64,000 nucleotides of DNA, taken from contig NZ_BOOZ01000009.1 in the NCBI RefSeq assembly GCF_016863495.1, positions 1 to 64,000 on the forward strand, written 5' to 3'. This document shows, piece by piece, positions 44,209 through 53,800 of this stretch. Numbering within the stretch: the first letter of the stretch is position 1; the number at the start of each line of letters is the position of its first letter. Source of the stretch: Micromonospora andamanensis (GTDB taxonomy: Bacteria > Actinomycetota > Actinomycetes > Mycobacteriales > Micromonosporaceae). Position numbers and translations under genes: made by a program. Below the pieces are notes generated by a model. That model ran no database searches. It was not told the origin of the DNA and saw only the letters and a program-made list of their open reading frames with translations.

Positions 44209-44239
44209 CGGGCCAAGCGTGCTCCCCTGTGCTGGCCCG
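44209..44239. promoter_or_regulatory. Inverted repeat in P450/NRPS divergent promoter
   Basis: Perfect 7-base arms CGGGCCA and TGGCCCG with a 17-base spacer, placed between the divergent P450 and NRPS starts. The geometry recalls the long-spaced sites of StrR/Bbr-type regulators, but the arm sequence differs from the StrR consensus, so a regulator cannot be assigned. Confidence 0.4.
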
Positions 44240-44315
44240 CGTGTGGTCGATCCGCTCGACGGCACCCACCCCCTTTGATTAGCTAGCGCCCGTTCCGGTC
44301 ATGCTGGGAGGCGCG

Positions 44316-47300
44316 GTGCAGAACCCCACCGACGCGAGCGCAGTGACCCTCGCGGACATCCGGCGCGATGTCGCCGACCTGCTCGGCTGCCCGCCGACGC
44401 AGCTCGACGACGACAGCGACCTGCTGCATCTGGGTCTCGACTCGATAAGTGTGATGCGGTTGGCGGCGGGCTGGCAGGCCGCCGGGGTGCCGGTCACGTA
44501 CGGCGACCTCTTCCAGTGGCGCACCGTGCGGCAGTGGTGGGACCTGATGTCGGCGTTGCCCGGGAGCGCCGTACCTGCCGCACCGCCGCCTGTCGATCCG
44601 GTCGATGCCACAGGGGCGTTCCCGCTCGCCACGATGCAGCACGCCTACTGGGTAGGCCGGTCCGACGGCGTGCCGCTGGGTGGGGTCGGCGCCCACTTCT
44701 GCAACGAGTTCGACGGCGAAGGCGTCGAACCCGGGCGCCTGGAGCGGGCGGTGCACGCGCTGATCCGCCGCCACCCGATGCTGCGGGCCGCTTTCGCGGA
44801 CGCCCAGCAGCGGGTGCTGCCCGACTCCACCTGGCGGCTGACCGTCCACGACCTGCGCGACCTCTCGCCGGCACAGCGCGACGAGGCGTTGCTGCGGGTA
44901 CGCGACCACATGTCACACCGTCGCCTGCGGGTGGAGGTGGGCGAGGTCTTCGACGTGCAGCTTTCGCTGCTGCCCGACGGCGCCACCCGGGTACACGTGC
45001 AGATCGAGATGCTCGTCGCCGACGCCCACAGCTTCCGGGTGCTCCTCGCCGACCTGGCAGCTCTCTACCTGGGTCGCGACGACCGGCTCGCCCCGCTCGG
45101 CCTGACCTTTCCCGGGTACCTGGCGTCAACCGGCGCCGATCAGCCGCCGGCCGACGACGTGGCCTACTGGCGCGACCGGCAGGACAGCCTGCCCGGCCCG
45201 CCGCAACTGCCGCTGGCCACTGCACCCGCCGCCGTCCACGGGCACCGCGTCGGACGCCGGCACCGGAGCCTGGACCCGGCCGCGGCCACGGCGGTGCGGG
45301 AAACCGCGCACCGGCACGGGCTCACGCCGGCTGTCGCGTTTCTCAACGCCTTCGCCGACGTGTTGGCCACGTTCAGCGCCGACGACAGGTTCGTGCTCGG
45401 CCTGCCGCGCTACGACCGACGCCCGGTGCACCCCGACGTCGGCGCGGTCGTCGGTGATTTCACGAACCTTGTCCTCCTCGAAGTGGACGTGGCCGGCTGC
45501 GTGACATTCGCCGGCCGGGCCGCAGCTCTGCAGGAGCAGCTACGCCGCGATCTGGCCCACGGCGGAGTCAGCGGCGTCGAGGTGCTCAGGCAACTGGCCC
45601 GGCTCCGGGGAACCGGGGCGGTCGGGGCGCCGGTGGTGTTCACCAGCGCGCTCAGCCTCGGCGACCTCTTCGCACCGGAGGTCCGGCGCTGTTTCGGGAC
45701 GCCCGGCTGGACGACGTCGCAGACGCCCCAGGTCTGGCTCGATTTTCAGGTCACCGAGCGCGAGGGTGGGCTGTTGCTGAACTGGGACGTGGTCGAGGAA
45801 CTGTTCCCGCCCGGGCTCGTCGACGCGATGTTCCAGGCCTACAGCCACCTTGTCGATCGGCTCGTCACCGAGCCGGACTGGGAACGGACACTGCCGGTGG
45901 TGCTCGATCCGGCGGTCGCCGCCCGCCGGGCGGCTGTCAACGCGACCGACACGCCGGTACGGGAGCGACGGCTGCACGACGACTTCTTCGCGTACGCCGA
46001 CCGGCATCCCGACCGGGTGGCACTCTGCGGTACCGACGGCTGCTGGCACTACGGGGAACTGGCGCGGCGGGCCGATGCCCTGGCCGCGACGCTCACCAGC
46101 CGGGGCCTGGCCGACGGTGACAGTGTGGCCGTCACCCTCCCGAAGGGTTTCTGGCAGGTGGCAGCCGTGCTCGCCGTGCTCCGGGCCGGCGGGGTGTACG
46201 TGCCTGTCGGCCCGGACCAGCCAGCCCCGCGCCGGGCCGCCATCCTGGCGCGGGCCGGAGCGCGGTTGGCGATCACCGCCGACGCCGACACCGAGCCGGT
46301 CGTCGAAACGGTTCCGCAGGCCGGGCCGACCGCCACCCACACCGCGGCAGCACGTACCGACCCCCCGGCCTACGTGCTGTTCACCTCCGGGTCGACAGGT
46401 GAGCCCAAGGGCGTCGAGGTCGGCCATCGGGCTGCCCTGAACACGATCGACGACCTGACCCGGCGGTTCGCCGTCGGCCCGGACGATCGACTGATCTCCG
46501 TGTCGGCCCTCGACTTCGACCTGTCCGTGTTCGACATCTTCGGCGCGCTCGGCACCGGGGCGTCCCTCGCGGTTCTCGGGGAGCAGGAGCGACGCGACGT
46601 CGCCGCCTGGTGCCGGCTCGTCACCGACTGGCGGGTCACTGTCTGGCAGTCGGTGCCGTTGCTGCTCGACGCACTTTTGTCCACAGTGGCCGAGCGCGGC
46701 GGGCTGGTGCCGCTGCGGCTGGCTCTTGTCGGCGGGGACTGGGTGGGGCCGGAACTGTCGGCGCGGCTGGCCCGGGTCGCGCCGGAGGCCCGCCTCATCG
46801 CGCTGGGTGGCACCACCGAGACCGCTATCCACTCCACGATCCAGGAGGTCCCGCCCGTACCGCCGGCACACTGGTCGGCGGTGCCCTACGGCCGACCGCT
46901 GGCCAACCAACGGCTACGGGTGGTCGACAGGCGGGGCGACGACCGCCCCGATTGGGTTCCGGGGGAGCTGTGGATCGGCGGCGCCTCGGTGGCCTGTGGT
47001 TACCGTGGTGATCCCGCCCTGACCGCCGACCGCTTCGTCACCGGTGCCGGTCTGCGCTGGTACCGCACCGGCGACCTGGCTCGCTGGTGGCCGGACGGCA
47101 CAGTGGAGTTCCTCGGCCGCGCCGACCACCAGATCAAGCTTCGCGGTCACCGCATCGAGCCGGGCGAGATCGAGGCCGTCCTGCGGGCCTGTCCGGAGGT
47201 CAACGACGCCGTGGTAGTGGCCGTCGGCGCGGCGGCGCACCGGCGGCTCGCGGCAGCAGTGGTGCCGTCCGACGGTACCGAGACTGTGGATCCGCAGGCG

Positions 47301-50300
47301 CTGCACGAGTGGGTCCGTGACCGGCTGCCGGCAGCCATGGCACCCCAGTCGTTCGTGGTGCTCGCCGCGCTCCCCTCCTCGGCCAACGGCAAGGTCGATC
47401 GCCGCCGGATCGCCGACCTGCTCGCGGCCGCCCCGACGCGCCCGGTTCACCGCGACCCGGTAGGCGCCCGGGAGCAGCGGTTGGCGGAGCTGTGGGCCGG
47501 GTTGATCGGACTCGACGTCGTCGGCCGCGACGACAGCTTCTTCGCCATCGGCGGCGACAGCCTGGTTGCCACCCGGATGCTGGCCCGGCTGGCCGCCGAC
47601 GGCTTCGCCGGTGCCGAGCTGAGCCGGCTGTACGCCACGCCGGTGCTCGCGGACTTCGCCGCCGGCCTGTCCGAGCTGCCGGCGGGCCCGTCCGCGTCGA
47701 CGCCGATCGTGCCCGATCCGGCGCACCGGTACGACCCGTTCCCCGCCACCGACGTGCAACGGGCCTACTGGCTGGGCCGTCGCGACGACTTCGCGCTCGG
47801 CGGCGTCGGCTCGCACTGGTACTGGGAGTTCGACGGCAGCGGCGTCGACATCGCTCGGCTGGAAACGGCAATCGGTCGGCTCATCGAACGACACGACATG
47901 CTGCGCGCGATCTTCGACGAGGACGGGCGGCAGCGCGTACTGGCCCGGGTGCCGACCTTCCGGATCGCGGTGACCTACGCCGACGCCGACGCCGTCACCC
48001 GGATGAGGGGCACGCTCGCCGAGCGGGTGCCCGACCCACACCGGTGGCCGCTGCTCGAGGTCCGCGCGGTGTGTTACGGCGGCGACCGGACCGCCATCGG
48101 GTTCAGCTTCGACTACATCGTGCTGGACGCGCTGAGCATCGTGCGGTTCTTCGCCGAACTGTCCACGCTCTATCGCGACCCGGCCGCCGAACTTCCGCCC
48201 GTCGACGTGACGTTCCGCGACTACGTCGTCCAGGCGGCCCCGCCCCCGACGGTGCGCGCCACCGCCGAGACCTGGTGGTACGAGCGGATGGCCGACCTGC
48301 CCCCGGCTCCGGCGCTGCCACTGGCCCGCGATCCGAACACCGTGCGACGGCCCCGGTTCCGTCGGCGGGAGGCACGGCTGTCCCCCCGCCAGTGGCAGGG
48401 CCTGCGGGACCGGGCCCGGCAGGCGGGGGTCACCCCGGCCGGCGTGCTGCTGGCCGCGTACGCGGACGTACTCGGACGGTGGTCGGCCAGCACCGACCTC
48501 ACCCTCAACGTCACGATGTTCAACCGGCGGGACGTGCACCCGCACGTCGACCGGGTACTCGGCGACTTCACGTCGCTGGCCCTCGTACCGGCCCGGCTCG
48601 CACCCGGCCAGCCGTGGACGGCGACCGTCCGCCAGGTGCAGCAGGCCATGTGGGAGAGCGTCGAGCACGGCGCGGTGTCGGCCCTGTGGGTGCTGCGCGA
48701 GCGCCTACGCCGGGACCGCGACGCCGGTCCGACAATGCCTGTGGTCTTCACCAGCGCGCTCGGCGTCGCGGACGAGCTGACCGGTCTGCGGTTCCCGTTC
48801 GGCGAGCTGGTGCACGGCCTGTCCCAGACCCCGCAGGTGTGGCTCGACAACCAGGTCATGGAACGCGCCGGTGGGCTCGTGGTGACCTGGGACGGCGTCG
48901 ACGAGCTGTTCCCGCCGGGCCTGCTCGACGATGCCTTCGACGCCTACCGACGGCTGCTGGAGTGGCTTGCCGGCGCGTCGTGGGAGCAGTCCGCGCCCGA
49001 CCTCGTACCGGCCGCGCAGCGCCGGGTCCGCGACGCGGTGAACGACACCGCAGGCCCGGTGCCGGACAGCGGTCTGCTCGACGGGTTCCTCGACCAGGCG
49101 GCCCGCCGCCCCCACGCGCCGGCCCTGGCCTGGGGTACCGGCGTCGGCGGCATGAGCTACGGCGCGCTTGCCGACTCGGCGTTGCGGGCGGCGCGGCGAC
49201 TGCGCGATGCCGGGGTGGCCACCGGTGACCGGGTAGCGGTGAGCCTGCCCCGGGGACCGGCGCAGGTGGTGGCCGTGCTGGGGGTGCTGGCCGCCGGGGC
49301 GAGCTACCTCCCGCTCGGTGTCGACCAGCCGGCCGATCGCCGCGACCGGATCCTGCGGGCCGCCGGTGTCCGGCTGGTCGTCGGTTTGTCCGGCACTACC
49401 GAGGTGGTGCCTGTGGTCACGCTCGACCTGGCGGTCGACCCGCTGCCCGCTCCGGCGGCTGTCGACCCGGACGCGCTTGCGTACACCATCTTCACCTCGG
49501 GCTCCACCGGCACGCCGAAGGGTGTCGAGATCACCCACCGGGCCGCGTTGAACACGATCGCCGACGTCAACAGGCGGTTCGCGGTCGATGCCGACGACCG
49601 GGTGCTGGCGGTGTCCGCGCTCGACTTCGACCTGTCGGTCTACGACCTGTTCGGCATCCTGGGCGCGGGCGGCACTGTCGTGCTGGTGGCCGACGAGGAC
49701 CGGCACGAGCCCCGGAAGTGGGCGGCGCTTGTCGCGGCCAGAGGCGTGACCGTGTGGAACTCCGCGCCGGCACTGCTCGACATGCTGCTGACCGCGGCCG
49801 ATCCCGGCGCGCTGCGGACCCTGCGGCTGGGCCTGGCCTCCGGCGACTGGATCTCCCTGGATCTGCCGGACCGGTTCGTCGCCGCCGCCGCGCCCGCGGC
49901 CCGGTTCGTCTCGCTCGGCGGTGCCACCGAGGCCGCGATCTGGTCCAACTTTCATGAGGTCAACACCGTCGAGGAAGGCTGGCGTTCGATTCCGTACGGT
50001 CGGCCGCTGCGCAACCAACGCTTCCGGGTGGTCGATCCGCGTGGTTTCGACTGTCCCGACTGGGTCGCCGGAGAGCTGCGCATCGGTGGGGTCGGCCTGG
50101 CGGTCGGCTATCACGACGCACCCGACCTCACCGCGGCCTCCTTCGTGGACGGTCCCGATGGGCGCTGGTACCGCACCGGCGACCTGGGCCGGTACTGGCC
50201 GGACGGCACGCTGGAACTGCTCGGCCGCACCGACCTGCAGGTCAAGATCGGTGGATACCGGGTCGAACTGGGCGAGGTCGAAGCGATGACCGTGCGGCAG

Positions 50301-50822
50301 CCCTCGGTCACCGGCGCGGTGGCGCTCGCCGTACCGGCCGCGCGGGGCCGGCGGCTCGTCCTGGCGGTACAGGCGGAGCCGGGTCACGAACCGCACCCCG
50401 AGGACATCCGGCGGCAACTCGCCGAGCGGCTGCCCGGGTACATGGTCCCGGAGCGGATCGTGGCGGTGAACCGCTTCCCGGTGACCGCGAACGGCAAGGT
50501 CGACCGGGCGCGCGTGGCGCGACTCTTCGACGATCAGCCGGCCGGCGATGGCGAGCCGCCCGACGGACCGGCGGAGACCCTGTTGGCTGCGGCGTGGCGG
50601 CAACTGTTGGACACCTCGCACATCGGCCGCCGCCACAACTTCCTCGAACTCGGTGGCGACAGCCTGCTGGCCACCCGGCTTGTCGAGTTGCTGCGCCGCG
50701 AGCACGGCGTCGAGCTGGCGCTACGCGATGTGCTGGCCGCACCGACGCTGGCGGAGATGGCGGCCGCCGTGGACCAGCAGTTGAGGCTGACCAGTGGGCC
50801 GGTGGACGAGGGGGTGCTGTGA
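44316..50822 (+). CDS. NRPS 1: carrier-Cy-A-PCP-Cy-A-PCP
   Basis: A 2,168-residue bimodular heterocyclising NRPS. It opens with a carrier domain (Ppant Ser43 in LGLDSISV), as in pyochelin and yersiniabactin synthetases. Cy1 starts at 102 (FPLATMQHAYWVGR); its DxxxxD motif reads E231-MLVA-D236. A1 (about 550-1030) gives the code D-L-F-Q-L-G-L-I-H, not a standard cysteine code. PCP1 Ser is 1082. Cy2 has intact D1266-YIVL-D; A2 gives D-L-Y-N-L-S-L-I-W, the classical cysteine code; PCP2 Ser is 2116. The GTG start has GGGAGG four bases upstream, better than ATG 44301. Its stop overlaps the next NRPS start. Confidence 0.95.
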   Translation: MQNPTDASAVTLADIRRDVADLLGCPPTQLDDDSDLLHLGLDSISVMRLAAGWQAAGVPVTYGDLFQWRTVRQWWDLMSALPGSAVPAAPPPVDPVDATGAFPLATMQHAYWVGRSDGVPLGGVGAHFCNEFDGEGVEPGRLERAVHALIRRHPMLRAAFADAQQRVLPDSTWRLTVHDLRDLSPAQRDEALLRVRDHMSHRRLRVEVGEVFDVQLSLLPDGATRVHVQIEMLVADAHSFRVLLADLAALYLGRDDRLAPLGLTFPGYLASTGADQPPADDVAYWRDRQDSLPGPPQLPLATAPAAVHGHRVGRRHRSLDPAAATAVRETAHRHGLTPAVAFLNAFADVLATFSADDRFVLGLPRYDRRPVHPDVGAVVGDFTNLVLLEVDVAGCVTFAGRAAALQEQLRRDLAHGGVSGVEVLRQLARLRGTGAVGAPVVFTSALSLGDLFAPEVRRCFGTPGWTTSQTPQVWLDFQVTEREGGLLLNWDVVEELFPPGLVDAMFQAYSHLVDRLVTEPDWERTLPVVLDPAVAARRAAVNATDTPVRERRLHDDFFAYADRHPDRVALCGTDGCWHYGELARRADALAATLTSRGLADGDSVAVTLPKGFWQVAAVLAVLRAGGVYVPVGPDQPAPRRAAILARAGARLAITADADTEPVVETVPQAGPTATHTAAARTDPPAYVLFTSGSTGEPKGVEVGHRAALNTIDDLTRRFAVGPDDRLISVSALDFDLSVFDIFGALGTGASLAVLGEQERRDVAAWCRLVTDWRVTVWQSVPLLLDALLSTVAERGGLVPLRLALVGGDWVGPELSARLARVAPEARLIALGGTTETAIHSTIQEVPPVPPAHWSAVPYGRPLANQRLRVVDRRGDDRPDWVPGELWIGGASVACGYRGDPALTADRFVTGAGLRWYRTGDLARWWPDGTVEFLGRADHQIKLRGHRIEPGEIEAVLRACPEVNDAVVVAVGAAAHRRLAAAVVPSDGTETVDPQALHEWVRDRLPAAMAPQSFVVLAALPSSANGKVDRRRIADLLAAAPTRPVHRDPVGAREQRLAELWAGLIGLDVVGRDDSFFAIGGDSLVATRMLARLAADGFAGAELSRLYATPVLADFAAGLSELPAGPSASTPIVPDPAHRYDPFPATDVQRAYWLGRRDDFALGGVGSHWYWEFDGSGVDIARLETAIGRLIERHDMLRAIFDEDGRQRVLARVPTFRIAVTYADADAVTRMRGTLAERVPDPHRWPLLEVRAVCYGGDRTAIGFSFDYIVLDALSIVRFFAELSTLYRDPAAELPPVDVTFRDYVVQAAPPPTVRATAETWWYERMADLPPAPALPLARDPNTVRRPRFRRREARLSPRQWQGLRDRARQAGVTPAGVLLAAYADVLGRWSASTDLTLNVTMFNRRDVHPHVDRVLGDFTSLALVPARLAPGQPWTATVRQVQQAMWESVEHGAVSALWVLRERLRRDRDAGPTMPVVFTSALGVADELTGLRFPFGELVHGLSQTPQVWLDNQVMERAGGLVVTWDGVDELFPPGLLDDAFDAYRRLLEWLAGASWEQSAPDLVPAAQRRVRDAVNDTAGPVPDSGLLDGFLDQAARRPHAPALAWGTGVGGMSYGALADSALRAARRLRDAGVATGDRVAVSLPRGPAQVVAVLGVLAAGASYLPLGVDQPADRRDRILRAAGVRLVVGLSGTTEVVPVVTLDLAVDPLPAPAAVDPDALAYTIFTSGSTGTPKGVEITHRAALNTIADVNRRFAVDADDRVLAVSALDFDLSVYDLFGILGAGGTVVLVADEDRHEPRKWAALVAARGVTVWNSAPALLDMLLTAADPGALRTLRLGLASGDWISLDLPDRFVAAAAPAARFVSLGGATEAAIWSNFHEVNTVEEGWRSIPYGRPLRNQRFRVVDPRGFDCPDWVAGELRIGGVGLAVGYHDAPDLTAASFVDGPDGRWYRTGDLGRYWPDGTLELLGRTDLQVKIGGYRVELGEVEAMTVRQPSVTGAVALAVPAARGRRLVLAVQAEPGHEPHPEDIRRQLAERLPGYMVPERIVAVNRFPVTANGKVDRARVARLFDDQPAGDGEPPDGPAETLLAAAWRQLLDTSHIGRRHNFLELGGDSLLATRLVELLRREHGVELALRDVLAAPTLAEMAAAVDQQLRLTSGPVDEGVL

Positions 50823-53800
50823 ACACGACGGCGGCGCGGCTGGTGCAATCGTTGGCCGAGCAGGGCGTACGGCTCTGGGTCGACGGCGGACAGCTACGGT
50901 TCCGAGCGCCGCAGGGCGTACTCGACGACAGTTCCCGCGACGCGGTACGCGCGGTACGCAAGGAGATCATCGCCTACCTTGAGCGGGGTACGCCCGAGGT
51001 CGTGGCCGACCCGGAGGCCCGGCACGAGCCGTTCCCGGTCACCGACGTCCAGTCGGCCTATCTGCTCGGCCGGACCGGTTCGTTCGCGTACGGCGGGGTG
51101 GCCTGCCACGGTTACGGCGAGCTGACGTACAGGCGGATCGACGAGGTGCGCATGGTCCGGGCCTGGCAGGAGGTCGTCCGCCGGCACGACATGCTCCGTG
51201 CCGTCGTCGACTTGGCCGGCACCCAGCGGGTGCTGCCCGACCCCCCACCGCTGCCGGTCGCGATATCCGACAGGCGCGGCAGGCCGGTCGAGGAGTACGA
51301 GGCCGCGGTGCTGCGCAACCGCGCCGAACTGGACCACCGAGTGGCCGACCCGACCCGGTGGCCGCTCGTGGAGGTACGCCTCACCCTGCACGACGAGGCC
51401 ACCGTCGTACATGCCTCGATCGATTTCCTGGTCGCCGACTTCGTAAGCGTGCAGGTGATCCTCGACGAGGTGCACCGGCTCTACCTGGAACCCGAGGCGG
51501 AACTGCCCGCGCTGGAGTTGACGTTCCGCGACTATCTCGCCGCCGAACGCCGCTGGCGGGAAGCGCACCACGAGACGGCCCGCCGCTACTGGCTCGACCG
51601 GCTACCCGACCTGCCCCCGGCACCGGCGCTGCCTGTGCTCACGTCGCCACCCGAGCCACGGTTCCGCCGCCGGGCCGCCGTCGTGTCGCCGGAGAACTGG
51701 CGGCGGCTACGCGACCAGGCCCGCCGTCACGGGGTGAGCCCGTCGACCGCCGTGCTCACGGCGTACCAGGAGATCATCGCGGCGTGGAGCCGGAGTCCGG
51801 CCTTCACGATCAACGTCACGCTGCTCAACCGGCTGCCGCTGCATCCGCAGGTGCCGGCCCTCGTCGGCGACTTCACCTCGGTCTCGCTGCTGGCCCGGGA
51901 CGGCGTCGGGGCCACCTTCGCCGACCGCGCCCGCGAGACGCAGCTACGGCTGTGGCAGGACATCGACCACCGCGCGTTCAGCGGAGTCGAGGTGATGCGT
52001 GAGATCACCCGTCGCAGCGGCGCCGGTGCCGCCATCTTTCCCATCGTGTTCACAAGTGCGATCGGGCTGGACACCCCCTCTCCGCCGGACGCGCCGACCC
52101 TCGGCCACGGCATCAGCCAGACCCCGCAGGTCTGGATCGACTGTCAGAACATCGAGCGGGACGGTGGCCTGTCGACCACCTGGGACGCACGTGAGGGAGT
52201 GCTTCCCGACGTCCTGCTCGACGATGCCTTCGCCGCCTACGAGGACCTGCTGGCCCGACTCGTCGACGGTTCGGCCTGGTCGGCCGCGTACCCGGTCGGA
52301 CTGCCGGCCGCCCAGGCCCGGCGGCGGGCCGGCGTCAACGCCACGGCCGGGCCGGTGCCGGCCGGCCTGCTGCACGACGGCGTCGTCGCGCAGGCGATCC
52401 GGCACCCCGACCGGACGGCGGTGATCGACGCCGCCCGCACCATGACCTACGGCGAGTTGCTGGTGCACGCCAACGGCGTCGCGAACGCGCTTCTCGGCGC
52501 CGGTTGCCGCCCGGGGGAACTGGTCGGGATCACCCTCGGCCGCAGCTGTCACCAGGTGGTCGCGGTGCTGGGAACGCTGCTGGCCGGCGCGGTGTACGTA
52601 CCTGTCGACCCCGCCCACCCGCCCCGGCGCCGGGCCGAGATCGTCGCGCGCTCCGGCATCCGGATCGTCCTCACCGACGCGGCGTCCGCCGCCGGACCGA
52701 CCGGGACGACCGCGATCGTCGTCGCCACCTGTGCTCCCGCCGCCCGGCCCCCTGAGATTCCACCCACCCGCCCCGACGAACTCGCCTACGTCATCCACAC
52801 CTCTGGCTCGACCGGAGTACCCAAAGGCGTCATGATCAGCCATCGCGCCGCCCTCAACACCGTCGCCGACGTCAACGCCCGCTTCGGAGTCGGGCCAGAC
52901 GACCGTGTCCTCGGCCTCTCCCAGCTCGGTTTCGACCTGTCGGTCTACGACATGTTCGGTCCGCTCAGCCGCGGTGGCTGCCTCATCGTGCCGGCCACCG
53001 ACCGGCGCAACGATCCGTCGCACCTCGCCGCGCTGGCCGCCGCCCACGGTGTGACGATCTGGAACTCGGTCCCGGCCCAGATGCAGATGCTCGTCGACTA
53101 CCTGACCGCGACGCCGACCCCCGGCCTCGACAACCTCCGACTGGTGCTGCTCTCCGGCGACTGGATCCCGGTGCCCCTCCCGGACGCGGTGCGCCGGCAC
53201 CTGCCCGCCGCCCGCGTCGTGAGTCTCGGCGGGGCCACCGAGGCCGCGATCTGGTCGATCTTCCACCCGGTGGACCAGGTGGACCCGGCCTGGCCGAGCA
53301 TCCCCTACGGGCAGCCGTTGACCAACCAGTCCTGGTACGTGCTCGACCAGGCCATGCGCCCCCGGCCCGACCTCGTGGTGGGTGAACTCTTCATCGGCGG
53401 TCTCGGCGTGGCCGACGGGTATCTCGATGACGCCGACCGCACCGCCGAGCGTTTCCCGATCCATCCGGAGACCGGGCAGCGGCTCTACCGCACCGGCGAT
53501 CTGGGGCGGTACCTGCCGAACGGTGACATCGAGTTCCTCGGCCGCGAGGACCACCAGGTCAAGATCCGGGGCTACCGGATCGAGCCGGCCGAGGTGGACA
53601 CCGCTCTGGCCACCCATCCCGCCGTCGGTCGGGCCGTGACGATCGCCGTCGGCGAACCACCCCTCGGGCGTCGGCTGGTGTCCTTCGTCGAACCCGCCCA
53701 CCACCCGGAACCCACGCCGGCCGAGCGCACCGCCGTCGCCCGTCCGGTCGCCGACAGTGCCCGCCACGCCGGTGCCGAAGCGCTCGATGGCGTGGACCTC

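Noticed and set aside
44708..44730. GTTCGA-N11-TCGAAC inverted repeat inside NRPS 1, considered as a second StrR site
   Set aside because: StrR sites need 17 bases between these hexamers (9-base arms with 11 between); here the spacing is 6 bases too short and the CTG/CAG positions do not match.
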